Source of the DNA: Vinca minor
Lineage: Eukaryota; Streptophyta; Magnoliopsida; Gentianales; Apocynaceae
Reading direction: 5' to 3'
DNA length: 64,000 nt
NCBI GenBank assembly: GCA_026122235.1
Contig: JAOCZM010000227.1
Span: forward strand, 4,898,001-4,962,000
The notes under the pieces are model-generated. The model was not told the DNA's origin. It saw nothing but the letters and a program-made list of their open reading frames with translations, and did not search any database. Shown piece after piece: positions 36,415-47,214 of this stretch. The number at the start of each line of letters is the position of its first letter. Position 1 is the stretch's first letter. A program made the position numbers and the translations under genes.

Positions 36415-36575
36415 TTTGGGGTCAATCGGGCATGAAGTTGCCTTTGTGGGGACTGACTCCACAATCCTCTCACATTAGTTGGGGCGGAGTCTACCTGCAA
36501 AGTAGTTTTATCTCAACTCATGTGGGAGGGATGTGATGCCAATCCCACAATGACGACTTTACCTTGAGATTTTCT
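36415..36575. repeat. Foldback MITE family A, degenerate copy
   Basis: GGGACTGACTCCACAATCCTC and the inverse GATGCCAATCCCACAATGACGA, with TCTACCTGCAAAGTA near the centre, follow the plan of family A copies at 46747 and 63764. The terminal sequence is poorly preserved. Confidence 0.55.
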
Positions 36576-37023
36576 CTTTTTTTGAGGGATACCATTATCT
36601 TTAGATTTTGAATTTTTTAAAAAAATAAAAAATGATATTATACAAATTGTTATTAGTGAAATAAGAGATGAGACAGAAAATTTGAAGCGTAAATAAAATT
36701 TGAGATTAATATGTGAATGGGCTTACCTTCAAGAATCAAATAAGCTATTATCCCTTACAAAATGGCATAAATCCATCATAATCATGGAGAAGCATATCCC
36801 TTGCTGAAGAATGATAATCTTAGAATGACTCTATATTTTTGTTGGGGGAGGGGGAGTTTAAATTTAAAAGATCATTTTCTTTTGTAAAGTTTAAAACTAT
36901 TATTGTGAAATAAACGTGAATTTCATACTAGAACTCTTTAAAAATAAAAGTTGAAATATCTAAAGAAACAAAAAACTTATAGAAGCCCCGAAAGTACTAC
37001 TCATATTAGAGACGACATACCAA

Positions 37024-37200
37024 TTAATTATGGGTATTTGGATTAAGTTTGGTTTGATTTGAGATTCAAACTCAAATTTAAATCAACTTTGAATTGAGTT
37101 TAAAAATGAAATCTGAAATATTAAATCATATAAAATCTAGTTTGAATTTGAGAGTGTAAAATCTCAATCTCAAACCCAATCCAATCGATAAGGTTTTAGG
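37024..37200. repeat. Family D repeat (TTTGGATT.AGT) copy
   Basis: Left part GGGTATTTGGATTAAGTTTG and right part CAAACCCAATCCAATC are inverse. Between them lie GAGATTCAAACTCAAATTTAAA and GAATTTGAGAGT. Related copies are at 57795-57964 and 61927-62099. Confidence 0.6.
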
Positions 37201-37369
37201 TATGTAGTTTTTGTTATTGGTTTAAGCCCTCCAAAGAATTGGAAAAAGGAAAAAGGAAAAAGGAAAAAGAAGAGGGGACGGACACGTTTTTGCATAGGCT
37301 GGTATATGAGTATATTTATAGCTAGTGTTATTTTGCATCTTGCTACAAAGATGACAGTTTTTTTTAAAA

Positions 37370-37510
37370 AAAAATATTTGGAGGAGTGAACTATCTATTT
37401 AAAATAATATGAACATTTAAGAAATGGGAGGAGGATCCGATCTCATAACTTTTACGTCATGAGACATCAACATTAACCACTAGACTATAGATATCAATTA
37501 GCCCAACTGA
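37370..37510 (-). mobile_element. Possible tRNA-derived SINE remnant
   Basis: On the minus strand ATAGTCTAGTGGTTAATGTT resembles an A box and GTTATGAGATCGGATCCTCC a degenerate B box, about 35 bp apart. A stretch of A (minus strand) follows near 37360-37375. No duplication was found. Confidence 0.4.
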
Positions 37511-37698
37511 ATTGGAGGCTAGCTCAGTTGAGCTGGGATTCTTCGGTTTAAACTGGGGCTGGAGTGGGAGAGAGGATGAATTTTTTTCCTCGTTGCTGGG
37601 GTTGGGCTGGGCGGGAGAGATGATGTCTCCGACCCGCCATGGTCCGCCCTTCTGTCTTGCCTAAAATACTAAATAAAAATAAAAAACACATAAAATGC

Positions 37699-37699
<1 letters not shown>

Positions 37700-37730
<31 letters not shown>
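37700..37730. repeat. (TA)n microsatellite
   Basis: Uninterrupted TA units just left of the second copy of the dispersed direct repeat. Confidence 0.95.
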
Positions 37731-37735
<5 letters not shown>

Positions 37736-37749
37736 CCCGTAAAACAAAA

Positions 37750-37919
37750 TAGGACCTTGCTAGGCTACTAGAATTATTGACTAAAATGGTTTTTTGGACC
37801 TTTTTGCCCTTATAGTTGGGTGAATCCCTTATACCAGCAGGGGTAAGATAGTCATTTAACACCCTCAATTTGGGGGTTTAGGGTTTCTATCCCCAAAATT
37901 CTAAGAGTAAATCATTTTC
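37750..37919 (+). repeat. Dispersed direct repeat, copy 2
   Basis: Same orientation and almost the same sequence as 6128-6310 (AGGACCTTGCTAGGCTACTA to AGTAAATCATTTTC), with small deletions. Confidence 0.85.
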
Positions 37920-39000
37920 CAACAAAATAACACCATAAACTAGTTTATTTTTTTAGGTATCAAATTAGTATTTTTATAGATGGTGTTATTTTGTTTTACG
38001 GGTATTAAATATTATTTTTACAATTCCACGTTCTATTTTCAAGGTAGTATTTGAGAGTCTTTGGTAAAAAATCTTTGTTTTTCTCCGATCGAGGCTAGGA
38101 CCCCACTTGGACCGGGATGAAATTGTCACCTATCCTCAATGACAGATCTATGCCGGAAATAAAATAAAATCGCCATCTATCTTCAGTTACAGAGCTGGAC
38201 CAAGAATAGGGATGAAATAGAATAAGCAGGGTTAAAATCCACAAAAGTAGCCCCAGTTGATTTGGGGTAGCAGATTGTGTACAAGGGTATAAATTTAAAT
38301 CTTCACAGCAGTAGTGTGAAAATTTCAACCATCCAATGTGGTGGTGGTTTCTTGCAGTATCCTCTAAACAAGGCTTCCCAAAAGTAGTATGAGCATTCAT
38401 CAAGTAGTATGAGATGAAATATATTGAAACTTTATATTCTTTAAAATCAAATTTGGAAGTATATTTTTTACGTTAGAACTTAGAAGTGTTCATCACATAA
38501 TTGGAGTATCCAAGAACTTTCTCTTGCTCATAAAGTATAACGGTTTATAGGAGCCAAAATTGTTCCATCACAACAAGACTCAAAAGGCATTTGTTGTCAC
38601 CCTATCCATGTGTAACGGGATTATTCCCAAGTCAATCCTTGTATATTTGGAATCTAAATATAAATAATATGATTCTCTAAATATATTTGGATTAAATCTG
38701 ATTTGATGTTGATTTGATTTGAAATTAAAATTAAAATTGAGATCTAAATTGTCTTTATACTTGAATATGAAATTAAAATTTAAAGCACGAAATCATCTAG
38801 AATTTTATTTTATTTTGACACTAACAAATAAACTCAATACATGCCATGCCAATGCAATTGAATTTGTAAAAGAAGTAAGAAACTACTATTTCCGTTTACT
38901 TTTACTTGTCACAAATATTGAATGTGACAGTGATTACAATAGTTTTGAATTTAAAGAAATACTATTGAAACATTTTTAAAAATACAAAAATACTGGACAA
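37920..39000. other. Intergenic sequence
   Basis: A short inverted pair, GATGAAATTGTCACCTATCC and CGCCATCTATCTTCAGTTAC/GGGATGAAATAGAAT, lies at 38110-38220. A weak family D match lies at about 38640-38770. The open frame 38719-38979 is AT-rich with no recognisable domain. Confidence 0.45.
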
Positions 39001-39045
39001 GAATTTAAAAAAAAACAACCTATTTTTAATTCAATTTCCTAATCC

Positions 39046-39591
39046 CTACGCATTCCCTTTGCAGATTGGGCAAAATTTCTTCACCACCAACCACTTTGAT
39101 ATGCAATTCTCATGATACTCATGCCCACATCGAAGTTTTCCCAATTTTTCGTTTTCTTCATACTCCGATTGACATACAACACAAATCTCATCACTTTCTT
39201 GATTTTCCGACGACGATCGGTGATGGGTTCTCGTTTTCACATGATCAGATATGGTTTCTCGCGGGAATCCATCCTCTCGTGGCGGCGCTGCGGCGGCAGA
39301 AAAGAAGCCATTGACCAGTTCAAGAAGGATAGTTTCCTCATTAGAATTATACATTCCGTTCATAGGTGGAGGTTGCCGGTGGTGGCTTTCTGGTGGATTC
39401 CGTCGTGGAATTGGAGTGGTGCTCTGGTCATTCAGACAGAGATGGCCGTCGATTAATTCTTGATTCGGTGGATTAACCAGAGAATTAACAGGGGAATCAT
39501 GGAATGAAGAGAAAAATCTGGGAGGATGTGGGACGAGATGACGGTGGTGAAGCTGCCGGCGGCGGCGCTGGAGTGGTCTCAGATCAGCCAT
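39046..39591 (-). CDS. RING-H2 finger protein, probable E3 ubiquitin ligase
   Basis: A single-exon 181 aa protein. The C-terminal RING-H2 domain has all eight zinc ligands: C137, C140, C155, H157, H160, C163, C174 and C177, with the usual tryptophan before the last pair (ISKWLV). RING-H2 domains recruit E2 enzymes and promote ubiquitin transfer. The N-terminal 130 residues are basic and proline-rich (MADLRPLQRRRRQLHHRHL) with no known domain and no membrane segment, so the target is unknown. The RING resembles the BIG BROTHER/MBR type in spacing (C-x2-C-x14-C-x-H-x2-H-x2-C-x10-C-x2-C). The start is the first ATG, with no intron signals needed. Overlapping plus-strand frames are shadows. Confidence 0.88.
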   Translation of the reverse strand: MADLRPLQRRRRQLHHRHLVPHPPRFFSSFHDSPVNSLVNPPNQELIDGHLCLNDQSTTPIPRRNPPESHHRQPPPMNGMYNSNEETILLELVNGFFSAAAAPPREDGFPRETISDHVKTRTHHRSSSENQESDEICVVCQSEYEENEKLGKLRCGHEYHENCISKWLVVKKFCPICKGNA

Positions 39592-39858
39592 ATCTATCGA
39601 TTATTGAATTCTATCTTCGGAGAAAACAGAGATTGATAATAATCTAACAGATCGATATTATCCTTATATAGGGAAAACTTGTCCTAATTAATCCTTGTCC
39701 AACACTGAATTTGATATCCTTTCCTAATTTGATTAGATTTAGGACTCTCTCTTGTAGAATTCCAACGGATAATTTTATTTTATTTTTAACAGCGGAACCT
39801 TCGTTTAAGTGAGTTGTAAACTGGGAAAGATTCTTTTACAAAAGTCTAAACCTAATTA

Positions 39859-40111
39859 TTAGTATTCCGTCGTTCCATAATGGTGATCTTTTTTAGACTT
39901 TTAATTTTTTTTTTTCTAAATTAAAATTTATTTTTAACCGTTAAGGGTGTTTATTTAAAACTACCCATTAATAAAGAGAGAAGAAGAAGGGGTTAGTGTT
40001 TGAAAATATATTTATTATTTAAGGGTATAAAAGTAAAAATGAGAATTGTCTCCCGAATCTTAATTTATATAACCTTATCTAAAAAGACTTTTATTATGAG
40101 ATGGGGAGTAC
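39859..40111. repeat. Stowaway-type MITE, about 250 bp
   Basis: Left end AGTATTCCGTCGTTCCATAATGGTGATCTTTTT and right end inverse (AAAAAGACTTTTATTATGAGATGGGGAGTACT) form imperfect terminal repeats with TA-rich borders, as in Stowaway elements. No coding sequence. Confidence 0.65.
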
Positions 40112-40222
40112 TATTATATTTAAAAATGAATATATCAACAATCTTATCCTAATAAATCTTTTGAGAGGAAAATCTTATCCTAATAAATTAAGAAGTTTTT
40201 TTATAAAAGAATAAATCAAGAA

Positions 40223-41152
40223 GGGTAGTGATAATGTAAGAGCACAAATCCTCCTGGCAAAGCAAATTATATGTATGTGATAAAATTATCCCTCTAGTAT
40301 ATCAATTAAAAATTTCAAATCTCTTTCTTATTTTCTCTCACCCCTAATTTCTCTCCTCTTCCCCAATCTTCTCTCTTATCCTCCACATAATTCTTTTTTG
40401 TTTTTTATTCTCTTTCATCCGTTCCTTCTCTATTTTTTACAATAAAAAAATTAATTTAATCATCTAATCTTTATACATTTTTTTCATTTAATCCGTTTAA
40501 AAAAAACCAATTTGAACATAATTACATTGAAACCTAATTTTATACCTGTTTTCCATTTAATCCGTTCCATTTTTTTTTTTACAATAAAAAAAACCAATTT
40601 GATCATAATTACATTGAAACCTAATTTAGGATAATATCAATTTGCTCAGATTTGGCACACAATAGAGATGTTAAAGGATAGATACTTTCTTAGTATTGAC
40701 TATAGTCATTTTTTTTCTCTGTTGTCCCATTCAGAGCTGTCATCTCTTTCGTCTCATCCAATTTTCGATGATCAACAAAAGAAGATTGAGCAGTGGATAA
40801 AATAGGAAGGCGTAAAAGAGAAGTTAAAAAAATGATATCAGTAGTACATAAAAAAATAATAATGCAAAGAAAGATGAGGATGTAGAGTTTGATCCTTCAA
40901 GATATATGAAGATGGAGATAGAGAAAAGTTTAATGAGTTGGGGATAGAGAAGGAATGGAGATGGAGAGAGAAAAAAATAAAGAATTAAATGGCGATAAGA
41001 GAAAAGATTGGAAAGATGAGAGAAATTAGGAGGTGAAAGAAAATAGGAAATAGAGTAGAAATATTTAATTGATTATGCTAGAGGGATAATTTTGTCACAT
41101 ACACTTAAGTTGCTCTTGCAGGAGGATTTGTACTTTGCCATTATCATCACCC
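40223..41152. mobile_element. 930 bp TIR element with 9 bp target duplication
   Basis: Left end GGGTAGTGATAATG and right end (inverse) GGGTGATGATAATGG begin inverted repeats of about 160 bp. These include ACAAATCCTCCTG, GTGA.AAAATTATCCCTCTAG and ATCTTCTCTCTTATC-type blocks. AATCAAGAA flanks both ends exactly (40214-40222, 41153-41161). The length and ends fit a non-autonomous Mutator-like element. No open frame of note lies inside. Confidence 0.85.
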
Positions 41153-41330
41153 AATCAAGAAGGGATATTCAAATAATTATGTCCTAATTGTTACCTAACT
41201 TTTTTTTGGGTAGATTAATTGTTACTTAATTTTCTTGATATCATTCCAAAATTGAGTTAGTTAACGACTTGACAATCCTATCCATGGTTAAAATCCGAGC
41301 CTCATTTCCACGACCTTGGCTCCTATGCGG

Positions 41331-41938
41331 ATTGTTTTGGTGCGGACTGGTGCGGGACAAGCTGAGGGCCGTTGGATTCATCCAACGGTTGTTTCAAAGT
41401 AAGGGTATTTAAGGACTCTTTTTTCCAGCCGCAACTTTTCTCTCTCATCGAGAAACATGTGTTTACTGGAATGAACATGTGTTCGCAGAATGAGAACATC
41501 TCGCTCACCGAACATGAACATGTGTTCACCGAACATGAACATGTGTTCACTCATCGAGAACATGTGTTCACTCATCAGAAAATGTGTTCACGCAAACGAG
41601 AACATCCGTTCACCGAACATGAACAGTGTTCACTAGAATAAGAACATGTGTTCACCGAACAAGAACAGGTGTTCACCGAACATGAACAGGTGTTCTTGTA
41701 GAAATGTACCTTCAGCCGCAATTTTTCTCTCTCCTCCTTTTTGACTTTTCAGCCGCAACTTTTCTCTCTCCTCTAATAAAATTACATATGTACCCTTTTA
41801 ACTTTTCTCTCTCCTCTAATAAAATTACATATGTACCCTTTTAACCTTTTAAATCATAGCCATTGATCCATTTAAAAAATGAAATCAATGGCTCTCATTG
41901 TGTCCCGCACGTGCGGATTTTTGAGCGTTCCGCACTGG
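41331..41938. mobile_element. MITE-like element with internal minisatellite
   Basis: Ends are inverted: TGCGGATTG...GTGCGGGACAAGCTGAGGGCCGTTG on the left, and on the other strand from the right TGCGGAACG...GTGCGGGACACAATGAGAGCCATTG. Inside are the GAACATG minisatellite (41452-41700) and a 43 bp direct duplication containing CTCTCCTCTAATAAAATTAC (41758-41844). The three open frames here only reflect the repeat. Confidence 0.7.
41452..41700. repeat. GAACATG(TG)TTC minisatellite
   Basis: About 12 units of GAACATGTGTTCAC or ACCGAACATGAACA, period roughly 12-21 bp. The unit is nearly self-complementary (GAACA..TGTTC) and resembles inverted nGAAn blocks. Confidence 0.9.
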
Positions 41939-42218
41939 ATCTTTACTGCATTTCCACCATACTGCTCTTTCCTGGTATTTCTGTAAATAAGCCCAAACTT
42001 CAAACCCAAATTAACAACACCACAATCCATTGAAAATCACACACCTTTACACTGCATGCAACAACCCGCACCGATCAAAATTGAAAGCCCCAATTCATAG
42101 ATTTTAGCAATCAAAATTGGAATTCCTTTCTCAAAATTGGAGTATTCTTTTCTTCTTTCTAGATTTTTTAGTTTTTAGGAATAATAAGGAAAAATTGATC
42201 ATCAAATCGTGTTAAAAA

Positions 42219-45200
42219 ATGAAGATTGTGGAGTTGGACGACGTCTTTACAGAGATTGGGGCGGTAGTTTCCGGCGGTGAATTTTCCGAGACCGGTTGGA
42301 ATAGTAACGGGGACAGGAGGGTTATGGTTCGGGTTGATGCTAAGAGAGCTCTGGTCGGAGCGGGAGCTCGGATTCTGTTTTATCCGACCCTTTTGTATAA
42401 TGTTTTCAGAAATAAAATCAATCAAGCGGAGTTCAGATGGTGGGATCAAATTGATCAGGTCAATTTATATCCTCTCTTTTTTTTTCTTCTAATTTTCCCC
42501 CCACTTTATGTACTGGCTGTTTAAATTTTACATTTTTAAATAAATTAACAACTTTAGCTCAAGTTCTCAATCTATGAATTTATTTTATTTTTTAATTTGA
42601 TTTTAAATTTATAGAGAAGTAATGATCGTGTTAGAGAACTGAGGTTATAACTTGTACTTCCCGTCCCAAATTGAATATCGACTTTGCTATTTATTTCCGT
42701 CCCAGATTGAATGTCCACTATGAGGGTGTGCATTGAAAATGGACATTCAATTTGGGACGGAGAGAGTATTTGAGAATGTTTTGTTAAAGGAATAGGACAA
42801 TGCCCATCTTGTATATATTTTCATTTTGAGTTGTCTTAGCTTTTACTCCCTCTATTTCTTAATATGAGTAGTTTATGACATGTAGTGAAAATTAATGAAG
42901 CGAAAAAAGATGTTTTTAATCAAAATATCAATATTACTCTCTTAAATAGAATTAGTGGTATACACGTATTATTTAATAGAATAATATTGATATTTTGACT
43001 AACAAAATACATTGTTTTTTGCTTCCTTAATTTCCGCCATATGTCCTAAATGACTTAATATTAGGGAATGGAGGGAGTATTAAATAAGTGTCGCCATTGG
43101 AATACTAGTATTGTTTCCTCATTGAAAATTAAATGAGTTGTGAATGAATTTCATTAAAATTCTAGTATTTGTTCAGTGAATGTACTAATGTTTTGAACAT
43201 TTTAACCTGCATGTTCATTCAGTTTTTACTTCTAGGAGCTGTTCCTTTTCCTAAGGATGTTCCTAGATTGAAGCAGCTTGGTGTTGGTGGTGTTATTACC
43301 CTGAACGAACCTTATGAAACTTTGGTACCGACATCATTGTACCACGTAAGTGACTTTACATGTCTACTCCAGATTCTTGCTCTCTATATTCAAATTTCAT
43401 TTATTATGATCAATACTTGTAGATTCATCTGTGGTTTAATTAGTTCGCAATTGAATTCGGATAGTTTGGTAGAAGAGCAGCTGCCTTGGAATCTTTAATA
43501 TTCTATTTTCTTCGTGGTGATCGTTTTAGTCCTCTTCTTTCGGGCTGAAGCTTGCAATGGACTTTCTGCTTCTTCGGTTTAACATGTTTTTTAAATTCTC
43601 CAGGGTTTTGGCTCGTGACATCTACAATAAGATCTTAGGCCAACCCTTTTTGGTTGGGTGGTAATAGTTCCATCTTTCTTAGGAATGGTTTAGGCAGTTT
43701 TTTTGCCCAAAATATTGGATTCTTTTGGCAGGGATAAATTCTGCTCTTGTATCCTGGAAAATTGTGGAATTTTATTGATGTTCATAAACATTTCATGTTT
43801 AAGTGTGGTGTATTCTATATCTCTAAGGGTATTAAGAATGCGAAGGTGAGTTAATCACTTGTGGTTGGATTACATCGTCAGAGATGGAAATCTGTTGATA
43901 TCCTCCCAGTGGTGGCACAAAAAATGGCTTCCCAAAAAAGAGAGTTGGGAGGAAGGGAAGAAAACAAGGACCAAGTACACGTGCAAACATACCAGGACCA
44001 TGTTTTCTCTTGTACCGATTCTTCAATATCAACAATAGATTTTCTTTGGGCGGAATCCAGTTTCTAGTCTTCATTTTTTTAAATATATTTTCTTTTAAGA
44101 AGAAATAGACTTGTATCGAGATTGTAATATTCATATTTGTATAATTTCATTTACGATGTGATGAAATTGTATATTGTTGTTAAAGGAATTCAAATATTGT
44201 TGCCTTAAATTACTAAGTCACTTATCCCTGGAAAGATAATGTGAATCCGAAATTTAGATGAATTACGTGTTCTTGTTCTTAATATTTCTTGGCTGTGATT
44301 TTTCAGGCTCATGGTATAGACCATTTGGTTATTCCAACTAGGGATTACCTCTTTGCCCCTTCTTTCGTTGATATCAACCGGGCAGTAGAATTTATTCACA
44401 GTAAGTGGATTTTCTTCTCATTTTAAGTATGCTTGAATTGAATTCATGAAGTATGACATACTATTAGATCTCCATTGTTAATCAGTGGCTTTTCCTTTTT
44501 GGTTGCAGAGAATGCATCTAGTGTCCAAATGACGTACGTACACTGCAAAGCTGGGCGCGGGAGGAGCACAACAATTGTACTCTGCTATTTGGTATGTTTT
44601 ACTAATTTTTAGAAAGTGTCCTTTATCTACCGAGGATGCATCTTTTAGGTTCTTGGGTGTTGTTTTCATATGCAACAAAATAGATCAGTTGATATTTTGG
44701 TAACTTGTAGGTGGAGTATAAGCACTTGACTCCTATAGCTGCACTAGAGTATGTCCGTTCAATACGACCCAGAGTTCTGTTGGCTCCCTCTCAGTGGAAG
44801 GTAAGCTCTAACGGTCAATCAATGAAATAATGAGGTCGTAGGTAGGATCTTTTGGGCCTCTTTTCTTTTCCCTCTTATTCATTTGTTGATGAGGTGAAGT
44901 TTACATTTCCCCCTTCCCCCGGAAAAAAAAAGGAGTAAACCTGAAAAAAAGAAGAACGCTTCAGGTGTTTGCAAGTGCTTGATTGCTTTTCGTTTACATG
45001 CAAACTTATTAATCTAATAAACAGGCAGTACAAGAGTTCAAGCAGTACAGGATGGCTTCTGCAGTTTCTCCATCTGCCGATGCTGTGTTCATTACAAAGG
45101 CAGATTTGGAAGGGTACCAGAGCTTCTCTGATGATCATACCAAGGAGCTTGCAGTTCTTCCAAAAATGATCTGGACAAAGCCTATGATAGCAAGGTTATC

Positions 45201-45279
45201 CTGTCTCTTTGCATCTTTGAAAGTCTCTGGAGGTTGTGGACCAGTAACCAGGCAGCTTACCGAGGCCCGAGCATACTAG
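42219..45279 (+). CDS. PTPMT1: PTPMT1/DSP-type dual-specificity phosphatase
   Basis: Plant relatives of mitochondrial PTPMT1 dephosphorylate phosphatidylglycerophosphate on the path to phosphatidylglycerol and cardiolipin. They were first annotated as dual-specificity phosphatases. Six exons, 42219-42458, 43223-43345, 44307-44400, 44509-44591, 44711-44800 and 45025-45279, give 294 aa in frame with GT-AG borders. The catalytic HC-x5-R loop is HCKAGRGR with C165 and R171 (exon 4). Upstream are LLLGAVPFPKDVPRLKQLGV and VITLNEPYE (exon 2) and the general-acid region VIPTRDYLFAPS (exon 3, D in TRDY). Exon 1 contains ARILFYPTLLYNVFRNKI, a family-typical N-terminal segment. The last exon carries a 60-residue extension without known domain. 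I assign the family with confidence; the exact substrate is inferred. Confidence 0.93.
42655..42770. repeat. Short Stowaway-like MITE in PTPMT1 intron 1
   Basis: CCGTCCCAAATTGAATATCGAC at the left is inverted as GGACATTCAATTTGGGACGGAGAGAGTA at the right, with a second internal CCGTCCCAGATTGAATGTCC. A near-complete 115 bp foldback. Confidence 0.8.
42846..43080. repeat. Stowaway MITE in PTPMT1 intron 1
   Basis: Ends TACTCCCTCTATTTCTTAAT and ATTAGGGAATGGAGGGAGTA are inverse, with TA at both borders. This is the best preserved copy of the family in the window (others near 515, 7040, 35825, 61802). Confidence 0.85.
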
Positions 45280-45299
45280 TCCTGTTATGTACAAAGAAC

Positions 45300-46230
45300 A
45301 TTTGTGGTAATGCGCGTAGTTTTATATTTGTCAATAGTCTTTGTTATAGGGGTGATGAATACCAGGAATAACGAGGGAGAAAGACGATTAGCAATCCTCC
45401 AGTGTGGTGTAAGAACTGGGGCAAGGTATGGACTTTCATCTCATCTGTATATATTTATATTCCTCACCACCACTTTTTCTTCTCATTTGCAATTGTAATC
45501 AATGTGCCTTTTATTTACTTCTCCTTCCTGTTCTTGCTTGCCTTGTTCTCCTTTTTCCTGAAGGGATCGAGAGTTCTATAGTCTAATTTTTTGCAGAGTT
45601 CATGTCAAATGCAATGCTGAATAGATATAGTATACTTTGGTATATCCCTATCGCATGCCATATACCCGTATAGGATTTAGTCATTTAGAAATATATAGGA
45701 TGGACCGATCTGTCATTGATCATTTTAATGCCTGGAAAATGTTCTGCCGATTTTCTTTGTTCTTCCTTTGATGGTCGTGTAATAGTGCTATTACACCCGT
45801 ATTGAAAAACCCCTTTGAAGATTACTATGTAGAAGGGTGCATTTGAACAAGATCTTGATCGGAAACTCCACAAAATGCAATTTGAACAAGATTTTCATCT
45901 GAAACTTCGAATAAAAGTTTCAGTTTGATCTCACTTTGTCTCAAACTCAAGATAAAACACCTTAATTCTATGTGGATAGTAAAAGCAAACACTATGACAC
46001 TGTAATCGGGTTGATATTGAATAGCATTTATCATCTTAAATCTTGGAAATAATTTGAAATGGGCTGAGCCCATATTTCTGATCCATTTCAAAGGATCAGC
46101 TCCAACTCAGAATGTGGTTTCTATTTGGTTCAAAGACCCTCAAACCTCTCTGCCCACAAAAACTTCCTGTCCACTAAAATTACACTTTTAACCATAAGGA
46201 AGGGGCCCATAACATTTGTCGATAGACTTA
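45300..46230. other. 3' flank of PTPMT1 and intergenic sequence
   Basis: The first 250 bp are likely 3' UTR. A weak family D-like stretch (GATCTCACTTTGTCTCAAACTCAAG) lies near 45925. No gene was recognised. Confidence 0.45.
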
Positions 46231-46234
46231 TACC

Positions 46235-46657
46235 TAAGGGTGAGCACCGAATTCGAATTGGCCAATTCGGCAATTTGAATTCGATTTTTTCATTTTTTCT
46301 TACCTCAAAAAATTGACCGAATTCGAAACCGAATTCGAATTGGCCGAATTGATGAATTCGGAATTTGGTTTTGACCGAATTGGCCGAATTGGAGGGTATA
46401 TTTTTTATTATATAATATATTTAATTATATAATGTTTAATTATATAATAATAATATGTAATTATTAAAAATTCAATAATAATATTTAATTATTAAAAAAT
46501 TCGAATTCGAATTCGGCACACCAAATTAAAAAATAGTCAAACCGAACTCGTCCCAAATTCGACCAATTCAAATTCGGTCTTGACCGAATTACCGAATTCG
46601 AATTGCCAAATTGAATTCGAATTCGGTCGGAATTCGGCAACAACCGAATTTGCTCAC
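46235..46657. repeat. GAATTC-rich MITE, about 420 bp
   Basis: Left end TAAGGGTGAGCACCGAATTCG and right end inverse (CCGAATTTGCTCAC) pair. CTTATACC occurs at both borders (46227-46234, 46658-46665), an 8 bp duplication compatible with the hAT superfamily. The interior is packed with CCGAATTCGAATTGGCC-type motifs, more than ten GAATTC hexamers. Confidence 0.7.
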
Positions 46658-46746
46658 CTTATACCCCACTCAAACTGACACCTAGGCGTTCAATTTTATC
46701 TGTTAGCCCAACACTTTGTCACGGTTCGACTTGAAACAATAAATAA

Positions 46747-46902
46747 GGGAAATTCAATTCTAGTACCGTCTAGGATTGGTTTCACAGCTGCTTCACATGA
46801 AATGGTCAGGGTCTACCTGCAGATGTGAGTTTCCCTCATTTCATGTGAGGGAACTGTGGAGCCAGTCCCACAAAAACGATCAATCATATAATTGAGTAAC
46901 CC
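46747..46902. repeat. Foldback MITE family A
   Basis: Left end GGGAAATTCAATTCTAG and right end inverse (ATAATTGAGTAACCC). CTTCACATGAAAT and ATTTCATGTGAGG are inverse internal arms, with TCTACCTGCAGATGTGAG at the loop. Best recognised with the copies at 51051, 61267 and 63764. Confidence 0.8.
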
Positions 46903-47214
46903 GAACAATATGTATAGTATTTGACACATATATATTCTCTCAAGTGAAATCTATTCAATCTCTCACTCTAATGTTTTACTAGGAACTTAGTTTTCTCCAA
47001 GTGTCGAAGCTGTCAATTCCAGGGCTCCACCACCTTGTACGACAACATCAAAGATATGAAAGAAGAACAAAATACGCTGCCAATGAACAAAAATATTTCC
47101 ACCTTTTGGATTTCATGCCTTGCCATGCATATATCGCATTCACCTAGATTTAGATTTTGGAGCACTGGAAAGGATGAGGAGGAAAACAAGAAAGAAATAT
47201 GGTTGCTGTGAGGA

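Noticed and set aside
37440..37500. Possible tRNA gene on the minus strand
   Set aside because: A- and B-box-like motifs are present, but no cloverleaf closes and an A-rich tail follows, so a SINE remnant is more likely.
39066..39463. Three plus-strand frames opposite the RING gene
   Set aside because: All are complements of the RING-H2 coding exon, which has eight zinc ligands in order on the minus strand.
41323..41641. Cys/His-rich peptides such as EHMF and CSCSVNT repeats, possible zinc-binding protein
   Set aside because: They come from translating the GAACATG minisatellite in different frames on both strands; there is no conserved start or domain.
41452..41700. CRISPR-like array
   Set aside because: Short near-palindromic units recur, but spacers are not of constant length or unique, and the DNA is from a plant nucleus.
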